Shown piece after piece: positions 7,151 to 15,881 of a DNA stretch of 49,967 nucleotides. The DNA comes from Bdellovibrionia bacterium (GTDB lineage Bacteria > Bdellovibrionota > Bdellovibrionia > Bdellovibrionales > JAUICD01). The notes beneath the pieces are model-generated. The model was given only the letters and a program-made list of their open reading frames with translations. It was not told where the DNA came from and made no database searches. The stretch spans positions 1 through 49,967 of the forward strand of contig JAUICD010000021.1 in NCBI GenBank assembly GCA_030427965.1, written 5' to 3'. Numbering within the stretch: position 1 is the stretch's first letter; the number at the start of each line of letters is the position of its first letter. Made by a program: the position numbers and the translations under genes.

Positions 7151-9088
7151 TCATCCAGTTTTTTTCTTTTTCTTAAATAAATGTCCAATGACATCTTTTA
7201 GATCGCTTTTTAAGATGTCAACTTTTCCGTTTTCAGAAAGTGTGAGCACATTGAGTTCACGCTTGGCTTCAATAAAAGTGTGATTCAGAGAAAGTGCCTG
7301 TTGCATATTTCTTTTTGCAAGGTCGACATTCCCAAGGTTTTTTTGAAAAAAACCTTTTACAAAGTAATAAATAGCAGTGTGCCGCTCTTCTGGTGGAATC
7401 GTATTTAAACCATGTTCGATTTCTTTTAACTCTTTCACCTTGTCATCTGCAGAAGAAAGGCAGAGCATGCGTGCCCAAAGTGAATAAAGGGTTATTTCTG
7501 CTGTTGGAGGGCGAAGGGAAATCGCCTTTTGAAAAAGAGAATGAGCTTTTTTAGCCTGGCCTGCTTTGAGTGCTGCTTTTCCCTCTTCTAACAGTCCTTC
7601 GGATTGAAGTATGAATTCCGCCTGTCCCTGTTCCAGTTCTTTCTGGTAAATACTTCGAGTGTTTGGGTCATTTAGGGTTTCATAGGCCCTTGTCATTTGA
7701 GTAAACACTCGATCGACCATGTCACGAAGATCCTGCGGCGCGCCAGATGGAACTTTATCTGGGTGAAAGACTTTGGCAAGTTCATGGTAGGATTTTTTGA
7801 CTTCAGCAGCTCTTGCCTTTGGAGTAATCCCTAAAATATCAAAAAGATTTTGTTCTTCCATCTCCGTTTCAATTTTTTTCAAACGCTTTATCATAACATC
7901 AAAATCTTCGGTTTTTTGTGTTCTATCAAAAGCAATGAGACCTGTGAGCGTGAGGAGGTGTATTGCAGAGTAAATTTCCTCTTCTGAGGCCAGTCCTGAG
8001 TGCAAAAGTTGAGTGAGAGACTGAGAGCTGGTTTTAATTGACTCAATCAACTTTGGTAGGTGTGCAAGAGGAGGTAAAAGAAAAACAGATGGATACTCAT
8101 CAAAAAGCGGTGTTCGAATCAAGAGCAGTTCTTCTCTGGGAAGATAGTGGTTTTTTAAAAATTTTAAAGTGTACTTTGAAGCAACCCAGTCGCTTATAAA
8201 TCGAGATAAGCGATTGCGATCAATAAAAGCTTGTGAACTTCTGACAGATGCTGTTTCAAAGCTCACTTCATAAGATGTATCGCCAACGAGTTTGCTGAGT
8301 CGAATTCCCATTTGTTCTGAATTTACAATTTCAATTGTGTGTGGGCTGATAAGGTTTTCCTCAACAAGTCTTTCTCCTACACGTTTGTCGCTTGGTTTAG
8401 CAAGAACCATTTCTAGCTCTCCAGGATCAACAAAGTTTTTGTCGACAAGTATTGCTCCAAAAAAAGATTTTGGATCTTTCACGTCTGCGCTCACAATATT
8501 TTCATTGAGAAAGTGAACTTCAGATTCTTTTGAAGATTCGTCTTTGAGTTTTAAAACACCTGATATGGAAGGGTGTAGTAACAAGTTTAAGACAAACGGC
8601 AATTCACGGCCGCTGAGAATTTCAGTTTGATTTATTGCCTGAATGCGTTCACCAGGTGTGGAGTTATCTTTTTCAAGCAAGGCGTGAAGTGGTTCTGTTG
8701 TACCCCCAAATGAATCACTGAGTGTGGTGTTGAGCTTTTCAACAAGATCGTTCAAATCAAATGGTTTTGTTAAAAAACCGAGAGCACCTGTTTTTTGAAT
8801 TGCATCTTTCATGAATGCTTTGTCTTTGTAGATGGCACTCATAAAAAACATAGGACAGGTGGCCCCTTGGGCTCGAAGTTCTGCGGCAAGATCAACTCCG
8901 GATTTCGAAGGTAGAAGGCAGTCAAAAACCATTGCGTGTATGTCTTGAATTTTAAAGGAATTGATTGCGTCATCAGGTTTTGTCACATGGATAGCCTTGT
9001 AACCCGCAATGCTGATTGCTTCAGCAAGTGCTGAACCAAAGCTTTTGTCGTCTTCAACGATCAGGATTTTAATGTCTTTCTTATCCAT
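7151..9088 (-). CDS. response regulator with receiver, PATAN-like, J-domain and TPR regions
   Basis: A 645-residue multidomain protein. Residues 5-125 are a receiver domain with Glu12/Asp13/Asp14, phospho-acceptor Asp56 ('MVFDCLLP') and Lys108 ('LTKPFD'). About 155-345 resembles PATAN/DUF4388 ('LPFVLNLLLHPSISGVLKL', 'FFGAILVDKNFVDPGELE'). Residues 414-485 are a J-domain with the HPD motif at 442-444 ('LAKVFHPDK'), the site that stimulates Hsp70 ATPase. About 490-615 are TPR-like helices, then a Lys-rich end. The inferred role is phosphorylation-controlled recruitment of DnaK to a target; the target is unknown. ATG at 9088 is chosen because the receiver starts immediately after; a TTG at 9160 would add 24 residues. 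The CheX-like regulator gene follows by 3 bp. Confidence 0.85.
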   Translation of the reverse strand: MDKKDIKILIVEDDKSFGSALAEAISIAGYKAIHVTKPDDAINSFKIQDIHAMVFDCLLPSKSGVDLAAELRAQGATCPMFFMSAIYKDKAFMKDAIQKTGALGFLTKPFDLNDLVEKLNTTLSDSFGGTTEPLHALLEKDNSTPGERIQAINQTEILSGRELPFVLNLLLHPSISGVLKLKDESSKESEVHFLNENIVSADVKDPKSFFGAILVDKNFVDPGELEMVLAKPSDKRVGERLVEENLISPHTIEIVNSEQMGIRLSKLVGDTSYEVSFETASVRSSQAFIDRNRLSRFISDWVASKYTLKFLKNHYLPREELLLIRTPLFDEYPSVFLLPPLAHLPKLIESIKTSSQSLTQLLHSGLASEEEIYSAIHLLTLTGLIAFDRTQKTEDFDVMIKRLKKIETEMEEQNLFDILGITPKARAAEVKKSYHELAKVFHPDKVPSGAPQDLRDMVDRVFTQMTRAYETLNDPNTRSIYQKELEQGQAEFILQSEGLLEEGKAALKAGQAKKAHSLFQKAISLRPPTAEITLYSLWARMLCLSSADDKVKELKEIEHGLNTIPPEERHTAIYYFVKGFFQKNLGNVDLAKRNMQQALSLNHTFIEAKRELNVLTLSENGKVDILKSDLKDVIGHLFKKKKKTG

Positions 9089-9342
9089 AGTTTTTCGCCG
9101 TAATTCCTCAAAATAACTATCGGAATTCAAACTGGGGCGCTTAATGGATGAAAGGGCCAAATCGACCTAAGTCTTGCGGGGTCTACAGAGGATAGGCCCC
9201 AGCTATTCTCTGATAGATATTATGTCCTTTCGTTGTAGGGGGGTGACGCGATATCCTAATGAGGCAGAGAGTTGACAGAGGGGAGCTTGTGCTCAACTTT
9301 AGTGAGAACAGATTATCAAAGAATTCTTTTGAAGGAGTGAAA

Positions 9343-9663
9343 ATGAGTACCAAAAGTGTGACGGATGGATCATTTGAGACAGACGTATTGAAGGCAAATG
9401 GCCCTGTGCTTGTGGATTTCTGGGCAGAGTGGTGTGGACCATGTCGAGCGTTGGCTCCTAAACTTGAAGAACTTTCAAGTGAGCTTGATGGAAAGATGAC
9501 AGTTGCAAAGATCAATATTGATGAAAACCCAGACACCCCTGCAAAATACGGGGTACGTGGAATTCCAACTTTGATTGTTTTTAAAGATGGCCAAGAGGTG
9601 GATCAGATTGTTGGAAATCATCCGAAAGAAAATATCAAAGCTATAGTTGAAAAACATATCTAG
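9343..9663 (+). CDS. trxA: thioredoxin
   Basis: A 106-residue protein with the full thioredoxin signature '[15 protein letters not shown]' (redox Cys31 and Cys34), the cis-Pro loop '[11 protein letters not shown]' (Pro75), and no signal peptide, so it is a cytoplasmic protein-disulfide reductase. Length matches the family. GAAGGAG at 9331-9337 sits 5 nt before the ATG and fixes this start; the longer open frame from 9259 lacks such a site. It converges on the ppiD-like gene, and only 63 bp separate their stop codons. TTGACA at 9272-9277 could be the -35 of its promoter, though no good -10 follows. Confidence 0.95.
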   Translation: MSTKSVTDGSFETDVLKANGPVLVDFWAEWCGPCRALAPKLEELSSELDGKMTVAKINIDENPDTPAKYGVRGIPTLIVFKDGQEVDQIVGNHPKENIKAIVEKHI

Positions 9664-9726
9664 CATATTTAGAGGAAATCAAATCCCTCGGGTTTTTCAC
9701 AGCTAGATGAAGTGGCAACAGACCCT

Positions 9727-11193
9727 TTAATTTCTGAAAAGTTGAGAGTTGATTTCAACTTTCGACTTTTCTCGAATCTTCTCAGACCAACTTGCAAAAG
9801 AATCTCTAAATCGATTGCTCTTCAATTGATCACTCACTTTTTTGAGATCACGTTCTTCAGTTTTTGGATCTATTCTCTTTACGAGTTCTGCTGCAAAAAA
9901 GGTATTGTTTTCTTTAATAAGGCTTGCAGTTAAAGGGGATTCTTTCGTGAGTTGTGAAACTGCGGCAAGGGCCTTCCCGCCAATTTGAGCTTTTGGAATT
10001 GTGCTAACAGAGAGTGCAAACTCTGCTGTCTCTTCCCACTTGGTTCCTAAGTTTTTTGCAATCTGAGTGGCTTTTGTTTTGTTGTTGTTTTGAAGAGCTG
10101 CATTGAGTTCTTCGATCTGCTTATCAAAGACATCATTTGAGACTTCTTCTTTTGCTAACTCGATTTTGGCTTCTTCAAAGGGTGTTACTTTTTCAGGTCT
10201 TTTTTCTTCAACTCGAATCAAGTGGTAGCCAAAGTTTGTTCGAACCGGAGCGCTGATTTTCCCAGGTTCACCTTCAAAGGCGATTTTTTCAAATTCAGGA
10301 ACCATTCGACCTTTTGTGAAAAATCCAAGATCCCCTCCCTTTGCTTTTGACCCCGGATCATCACTGGTTTCAGAAGCGACTTTTGCAAAATCCTCACTTT
10401 GAAGTCGCTTCTCAATTGCTTTGATTTTTTCAAGAGCTGTTTCAAATGATTTTTCATCACCTTGAGTGGCTTTAACCAAGATGTGACGGGCTCGAACTTC
10501 TTCAGGTTTTGTAAAACGATCTTTTTGAACTTCATATTTGTCTTTGATGGATTTTTTGTTTTCTTCAACGCTTAGGTAACGATCGACGTCTGCTTTTGAT
10601 ATATTCAAGCTCTTTGCGGCTGCGGCTTCATTGATCTTTAGATAGCGAACAACCAACTTTGTGTTTTGGTCACTCCATTCACGTTCGACTTCTATAGCAG
10701 TTGGTTTGAGTGCATTTTCAAAAAGAGTTTGAAGCTTCTGAAGTTTGACGTCTTTTGCAATACTTTCTTCAAATTCGGAAACAGAAAGGCGGTTGTTTTT
10801 AAGTAAAGACTCATAAAGACTTCTTTGAAAGCGACCGTCTTTTTGAAAAGCTTTGATTTCAAGAATATTGTCGCGGATCTCCTCTGGCGCAACGCGTATT
10901 CCCTCTTCTTCCGCTTCTTGAAGAGAGGCTTCTCTAGAAATCAACTGCTCAAGGGCTCTCATCTGAATAGCTTGTTGTTGTTCAGAAGGGAGTGCACGGC
11001 CTTGCCCCATTAAGTTGGAGTAGAACTGGAGCATTCTTTGAGCGGCAGCTCTGTAGTCCTTTATAGTAATGATTTCCCGATTCACACGGGCGGCGTAGCC
11101 AGACCCTGTTGGGGAAAGATCAAAGACCCCCATGAAAACAAATACGAAAACGATCAAACCAAAAAGAACAAAGACACCAATTTTTCTAGCCAT
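9727..11193 (-). CDS. ppiD: PpiD/SurA-like periplasmic peptidyl-prolyl isomerase, membrane-anchored
   Basis: A 488-residue protein with one N-terminal membrane helix ('VFVLFGLIVFVFVFMGVF'), then a SurA_N-like helical chaperone region (about 35-230), a parvulin rotamase domain at about 233-335 ('VRARHILVKA', 'FAKVASETSDDPGSKAKGGDLGFF', 'VRTNFGYHLIRVEEK'), and a C-terminal helical region. This order matches PpiD, which assists folding of proteins leaving the Sec translocon. One parvulin domain is clear, and the protein is shorter than E. coli PpiD (623 residues). The gene diverges from mreC, with 77 bp between start codons. Confidence 0.85.
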   Translation of the reverse strand: MARKIGVFVLFGLIVFVFVFMGVFDLSPTGSGYAARVNREIITIKDYRAAAQRMLQFYSNLMGQGRALPSEQQQAIQMRALEQLISREASLQEAEEEGIRVAPEEIRDNILEIKAFQKDGRFQRSLYESLLKNNRLSVSEFEESIAKDVKLQKLQTLFENALKPTAIEVEREWSDQNTKLVVRYLKINEAAAAKSLNISKADVDRYLSVEENKKSIKDKYEVQKDRFTKPEEVRARHILVKATQGDEKSFETALEKIKAIEKRLQSEDFAKVASETSDDPGSKAKGGDLGFFTKGRMVPEFEKIAFEGEPGKISAPVRTNFGYHLIRVEEKRPEKVTPFEEAKIELAKEEVSNDVFDKQIEELNAALQNNNKTKATQIAKNLGTKWEETAEFALSVSTIPKAQIGGKALAAVSQLTKESPLTASLIKENNTFFAAELVKRIDPKTEERDLKKVSDQLKSNRFRDSFASWSEKIREKSKVEINSQLFRN

Positions 11194-11270
11194 GGGAGAA
11201 CCTCTTTTATAATGCCGCTCATTTGAGCCCTTTTTGCACTCTAGATCAAGGAGATTATTGGAATTAGAGA

Positions 11271-12179
11271 TTGTCTCTGATACGCTTTTCGTATTGTTTT
11301 ATACGGCAACTTGTTTGGGAGAAAACTTTGGGCGGACTTAGATTCGATTTTAGGAAACTTATATTGATTCTATTTGTCATTGCTCTTCCTCTAATCAGCA
11401 TTAACGTGGAGCGTAAGCCTGGGGAAACTCCTTGGTATATGAAGCCTGTGGTATTTGTCGGAGGAGCTGTTCAGGGTGGTTATACTTCTTTCAGCCAGGG
11501 GATTCGAAGCACAGTTTCTCTTTATTTGAATCTTATTGGCGTAAAAAAAGAGAACAGAGAGCTTCGAGGTGAAGTGGCTTCGATTCGGGCAAGACTTGCA
11601 GCACTTAGGGAAATACAAATTGAGAATGAACGTCTTGAACAATTGCTTAACTTTAAGAATGACTCAGAAATGGACCTTTTGCCTGCTCGTGTGATTGGCT
11701 ATGATCTCACATTTGGTTTAGGGCGTTCCACAATTCGGATTGGCAAAGGTCGAAATGATGGTGTGAAAGCTGGCCAAGCTGTCGTGACTCCAGCTGGGGC
11801 GGTTGGAGCTGTGTTGAGTACGGAAGAGGGATTTTCAAGCGTACTTGTTTTGACAGATCGATTTTCTGCAATTGATTCTGTCGTTCAAAGATCACGTGCT
11901 CGTGGAGTGATTGTTGGGAAAAGATCTACAGTTCAGCTTAAATACTTACAGAGATCTGATGACGTTCAAAAAGGGGATCTTATTGTAACTTCTGGAATTG
12001 ATAACATATATCCCAAAGGATACCCGCTTGGGCGAGTGATCAGTGTTGAGAAGAAAAGCTACGGCATTACTCAAAAAGTAGAAGTGGAACCCATCATTGA
12101 TCCTTTTCATATTGAAGAGGTTTTTGTGGTTCTTAATACAAACGAATTAAAAATTGGGGCGCGGAGCGAAGGTGATTGA
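11271..12179 (+). CDS. mreC: rod-shape-determining protein MreC
   Basis: Bitopic inner-membrane protein whose periplasmic beta domain organises the elongasome. The sequence has a short basic cytoplasmic start, one helix ('LILILFVIALPLISINV', about 30-46), a coiled coil (about 90-125, 'KENRELRGEVASIRARLAAL'), and the MreC beta core ('ARVIGYD', 'GRNDGVKAGQAVVTPAGAVG', 'GVIVGKRS', 'GDLIVTSGIDNIYPKGYPLGRV'). There is no ATG near the start; TTG at 11271 is used here, with AAGGAG about 17 nt upstream, and TTG at 11328 is an alternative. It is the first gene of an overlapping mreC-mreD-mrdA-rodA operon; mreB is not in this window. Confidence 0.93.
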   Translation: MSLIRFSYCFIRQLVWEKTLGGLRFDFRKLILILFVIALPLISINVERKPGETPWYMKPVVFVGGAVQGGYTSFSQGIRSTVSLYLNLIGVKKENRELRGEVASIRARLAALREIQIENERLEQLLNFKNDSEMDLLPARVIGYDLTFGLGRSTIRIGKGRNDGVKAGQAVVTPAGAVGAVLSTEEGFSSVLVLTDRFSAIDSVVQRSRARGVIVGKRSTVQLKYLQRSDDVQKGDLIVTSGIDNIYPKGYPLGRVISVEKKSYGITQKVEVEPIIDPFHIEEVFVVLNTNELKIGARSEGD

Positions 12180-12708
12180 GAGACGTCTGCTTCTCATGCA
12201 TATACTTGGATATGTAGCACTTATCTTTTTTGTCTGTGCGACTCAGAGTTCATTCTTTTCTCAAATCTTTGATGCTGAAAGTGCACCCAATCTGTACCTT
12301 GCAATTGTCGTTTACATTGGCTTGCATCGAAGTTTTGTAGAATCAGTTTTGTGGATCTATACTGTTTCGTTTCTTATCTCGAGTTTTTCAAATGTCCCTA
12401 TTGGTTTTATGTTGCTCACTCAGTTTGTTGTAGTTTTGGGAGTTCGTGCTGTTCGAGATCGGATTTTTTGGCCAGGTTGGCAGTATTTTTCTGGAATTTA
12501 TGCAGCTTCGATTTCGGTATTTCATCTTTCTTTTTACTTGATTTCAATTTTTATGGAAGAAAATCCTGCACCCTCTCCCTATTGGCTGGCTTGGTTGATT
12601 CAAATTTTATGGGCGCCTGTGGTTGGACCAATCCTGCATGTTGCAATGCAAATGATGGATAGTTTAACAAATCGTACGTCAGTTCTTACTGAATTGGATG
12701 TTGTGTGA
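12172..12708 (+). CDS. mreD: rod-shape-determining membrane protein MreD
   Basis: A 178-residue polytopic membrane protein with about five helices, of the size expected for MreD. Sequence identity within this family is low; the call rests on topology and its position between mreC and mrdA. GTG at 12172 is chosen: GGAG is 5 nt upstream and it overlaps the mreC stop by 8 bp, a sign of translational coupling. A TTG at 12154 is in frame but less likely. Confidence 0.82.
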   Translation: MIERRLLLMHILGYVALIFFVCATQSSFFSQIFDAESAPNLYLAIVVYIGLHRSFVESVLWIYTVSFLISSFSNVPIGFMLLTQFVVVLGVRAVRDRIFWPGWQYFSGIYAASISVFHLSFYLISIFMEENPAPSPYWLAWLIQILWAPVVGPILHVAMQMMDSLTNRTSVLTELDVV

Positions 12709-14672
12709 GTTATCTTTCCAACCCTGAGGAGCAGGTCAAAGATTATTCAGAGCGATTTAAGCTTCTTTACATCGCAGTTGCTGTGACGTTTGTTATATTT
12801 GGAATTCGACTTTGGTATTTGCAGTTGTTTCGAGGAACTGAGTATCGATTTTGGTCAGAAGAAAATCGAATCAAACGTCAAAAGGTTCCAGCACCTCGTG
12901 GGATGATTTTAGATCGTGAGGGGCGTGTTCTTGTGGACAACCAACCTGGTTTTGATGTTGTCATTACACCTCAGTATTCTCAAAAAACTTTGGATGAAAC
13001 AGCAAAGATTGTCAGTGAGATACTTGGAGTTGAGGCAAAATCTATCGTTAAGATGGTCAAGCAAGGCAAGAGGAAAGACGGTGCATTTAAACCTGTGATT
13101 ATTAAAAAAAATCTGACCCGCGATGAAGTTGCTCGTATTGAACGTATCCGGCTCAATCATCCTGGTCTTCGAATTACAATGCCAATAAAAAGAACTTATC
13201 TTTTGAAAGAAAATGGAGCTCAGCTTTTTGGTTATGTTGGTGAAATTACAAAAAGACAGTTGAAAAAATTCAATGAAGATCGAGTGCCGGAAGAGCGATT
13301 TGAGCAAGGTGATTTGATTGGCCAAAATGGAATAGAATCTTTTTATGATGAAACCTTAAGAGGGAGAGATGGAACGTCTTATGTCCAAGTGGATGCTTTT
13401 GGTCGAGAGGCACAGCTTGAGGTTCCTGATATTTTTCAAAACTTTCAACAGCTTCAGGATTCAGAGCCTGGTAAGTCCATGATCCTTACAATTGATCGAG
13501 ACATACAAGAAGCAGCATACAATGCATTTGTAGGTACAGAACGCATTGGTGGTTTGGTTGCCATTGAAAATAAAACAGGTAAAATTTTAGCCTGGGTGAG
13601 TTCGCCTTCATTTGATCCATCTCACTTTTGGCCAAAAATCCCACATGATGAATGGGTCAAACTTATCAATGATCCCTTTAAGCCCCTAAGAAATAAAGTG
13701 ATTCAAGATCACCATGCTCCAGGGTCGACATTTAAGGCAATTGTTGCACTTGCAGCTCTTCAAGAAAAGGTGATTGATATAAATACGACTCATTTTTGTC
13801 CTGGGTATTTAAGATTTGGAAGACGAACTTATCACTGTCACGCGCGAGGTGGTCATGGCAATGTGAGTATTGTCCAAGCGCTTGAGAGATCGTGCAATGT
13901 CTTCTTCTTTAAAATGGGAATTGCCCTTGGTATCAACAAGATCGCAAAGTATGCACGTGCTTTGGGGATGGGCTCACTTACAGGGATCAAGTTTAAAAAC
14001 GAAGTGCCAGGTCTTATACCGGATACAGATTGGAAGAAGAAACGATTTGGAGAAGAGTGGCAGCCTGGTGAGAATTTGAGTAATGCTATCGGACAGGGCT
14101 TTATTTTAACAACGCCTCTTCAGCTTGCGATGACTTTTTCTGGAATTGCAAATGGCGGCCCATATTACAAGCCTTACTTTATCGACAAAATTTTGAATGT
14201 GGATGGACAAGTTGTAAAACAGATGGAACCGGAGTTGAGTCGTAATCCTACAAACAAGTTGAATACAGAAGTTCAAATTGATCCCCAAAACTATGAAATT
14301 GTACGTAAGGGTTTATGGTCTGTTTCCAATGGAGAGCGTGGAACAGCAAAGTGGTATAAAATCCCAGGTGTTGAGCTTTCGGGTAAATCGGGAACCACAC
14401 AAATTATAAGTCTTGCTCCGGATCAGGTGTATGTGAAGTGTAAAACGCGCCCTATACAACTTAGGCATCATGGGTGGTTTGTGGGGTATGCGCCTTACAA
14501 AAACCCAGAGATCACAGTGGCCGTTTTAGCAGAACATTCTTGTTCGGGCTCTGGGGGAGGGGCTCCTGTTGTTCGAGATGTGATTCGTTCTTATATAGAG
14601 AAGTATCGACCAGAGCTTCTAAAGAAAAAGAGAGTGGCAGTTATAAAAGAGATTGAGGTTCAAGATGAATGA
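12705..14672 (+). CDS. mrdA: penicillin-binding protein 2 (elongation transpeptidase)
   Basis: Class B PBP that crosslinks peptidoglycan during lateral growth together with RodA. The 655 residues hold an N-terminal membrane helix (about 19-41), the pedestal domain with 'APRGMILDREGRVL', and the transpeptidase domain with STFK (catalytic Ser341), SCN at 396-398 and KSGT at 561-564. All three active-site motifs are intact. The start is GTG at 12705, overlapping the mreD stop by 4 bp (GTGA). The C-terminus overlaps rodA. The gene would be sensitive to the mecillinam class in principle; this is family knowledge, not visible here. Confidence 0.95.
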   Translation: MSYLSNPEEQVKDYSERFKLLYIAVAVTFVIFGIRLWYLQLFRGTEYRFWSEENRIKRQKVPAPRGMILDREGRVLVDNQPGFDVVITPQYSQKTLDETAKIVSEILGVEAKSIVKMVKQGKRKDGAFKPVIIKKNLTRDEVARIERIRLNHPGLRITMPIKRTYLLKENGAQLFGYVGEITKRQLKKFNEDRVPEERFEQGDLIGQNGIESFYDETLRGRDGTSYVQVDAFGREAQLEVPDIFQNFQQLQDSEPGKSMILTIDRDIQEAAYNAFVGTERIGGLVAIENKTGKILAWVSSPSFDPSHFWPKIPHDEWVKLINDPFKPLRNKVIQDHHAPGSTFKAIVALAALQEKVIDINTTHFCPGYLRFGRRTYHCHARGGHGNVSIVQALERSCNVFFFKMGIALGINKIAKYARALGMGSLTGIKFKNEVPGLIPDTDWKKKRFGEEWQPGENLSNAIGQGFILTTPLQLAMTFSGIANGGPYYKPYFIDKILNVDGQVVKQMEPELSRNPTNKLNTEVQIDPQNYEIVRKGLWSVSNGERGTAKWYKIPGVELSGKSGTTQIISLAPDQVYVKCKTRPIQLRHHGWFVGYAPYKNPEITVAVLAEHSCSGSGGGAPVVRDVIRSYIEKYRPELLKKKRVAVIKEIEVQDE

Positions 14673-15786
14673 GGCATTTCAACTTGAAGATCGTTCGGGT
14701 TTAAAACGACTGGATGTCAACTTTGTCCTTGTTGTGATTGCACTTAACATTATTGGCTTGATCAACTTGTACAGTGCCACTCATGGAGCTGCTGCTACGG
14801 GACTGAGTCAGAGATTTCTTGTTCAAACAGTATGGATTGGCATTGGTTGGACGCTCTTTATGGTCGTTACATTTGTGGATTATAAAATTTGGACACGGGC
14901 AGCTTATCTCTTTTTTGTTGTAAACCTTATTGCTCTTGCTGCAGTGCCTTTTTTAGGAAAATCCATTTATGGTTCTAAGCGTTGGTTGGATCTTGGCTTT
15001 TTTCACTATCAACCCTCAGAAACTATGAAGGTTATTCTTGTTATTGTATTGGCGCGCACTCTTTCTAAGGTTTCTTCTCCTGGGGGGCTGGGTATCAAGC
15101 AACTTGTTTGGCCACTTACACTTACAGCAATTCCTTTTATTATGACTGTGAAGCAGCCAGATCTTGGGACCGCGTTGATGTTCTTTGCAATCGCTTTTTC
15201 GATGATCTTGTTTGTGGGGGTAAAGAAGAAGCTCTTGATTGGAGCCCTTGTTACATTTCTTGTAGCGCTTCCTCTTGCTTGGCAGTTTGGAATGAAACCC
15301 TATCAAAAAAACCGGGTACTTACGTTTTTAGACCCTTCTCGTGATCCACGTGGGGCTGGATATAACTCCAATCAATCTATTATTGCTGTTGGTAGTGGTA
15401 AAATTTTGGGCAAAGGTTTTAGAAAGGGAACACAATCTCAGCTTGAATTTTTACCTGAAAGACATACAGATTTTATATTTAGTGTTTTAAGTGAAGAGCA
15501 TGGTTTTATTGGAAGTATGACCACTCTTGGACTTTATTTTATTCTTTTTTTCTTAGGGATCCGAACTGGGACACAGGCAAGGGACAAAACGGGAGCCCTG
15601 CTGGCTGTTGGGGGGTTGGCACTCGTGTTTTGGCATATGTTTGTGAATATAGGGATGGTCATAGGATTGCTCCCAATTGTGGGGATCCCTCTTCCTTTGC
15701 TTTCCTATGGAGGGTCTAATTTGCTTCCAACTATGGTGGCTTTGGGGCTTGTTTCAAGTGTCTCACTTCGAAAATTTCTTTTCTAA
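14665..15786 (+). CDS. rodA: RodA (SEDS peptidoglycan glycosyltransferase)
   Basis: A 373-residue membrane protein with about ten helices, the length of the SEDS family. Signatures seen: 'LINLYSATHGAA', 'GSKRWLDLGFFHYQPSE', 'KQPDLGTALMF', 'LEFLPERHTDFIFSVLSEEHGF', and 'GIPLPLLSYGGSNL'. RodA polymerises lipid II into glycan strands in a complex with PBP2. ATG at 14665 has GAGG 6 nt upstream and overlaps the mrdA stop by 8 bp; TTG at 14653 is a less likely start. It is the last gene of the elongation operon. Confidence 0.95.
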   Translation: MNEAFQLEDRSGLKRLDVNFVLVVIALNIIGLINLYSATHGAAATGLSQRFLVQTVWIGIGWTLFMVVTFVDYKIWTRAAYLFFVVNLIALAAVPFLGKSIYGSKRWLDLGFFHYQPSETMKVILVIVLARTLSKVSSPGGLGIKQLVWPLTLTAIPFIMTVKQPDLGTALMFFAIAFSMILFVGVKKKLLIGALVTFLVALPLAWQFGMKPYQKNRVLTFLDPSRDPRGAGYNSNQSIIAVGSGKILGKGFRKGTQSQLEFLPERHTDFIFSVLSEEHGFIGSMTTLGLYFILFFLGIRTGTQARDKTGALLAVGGLALVFWHMFVNIGMVIGLLPIVGIPLPLLSYGGSNLLPTMVALGLVSSVSLRKFLF

Positions 15787-15881
15787 GTGATTTAAATAAC
15801 TCCACTCTTTTTTTCTCATTTTGAGACAGGAAACCTCAACTTTTGGCTAAATTCTTTTGGCCTTTGGTCCGATAGGGTTTC

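Noticed and set aside
9259..9342. N-terminal extension of thioredoxin
   Set aside because: The frame is open, but GAAGGAG stands directly before ATG 9343 and the shorter protein has the exact family length.
15787..15881. Terminator after rodA
   Set aside because: CTCATTTTGAG gives only a 4-bp stem with the T run on the wrong side for this operon.
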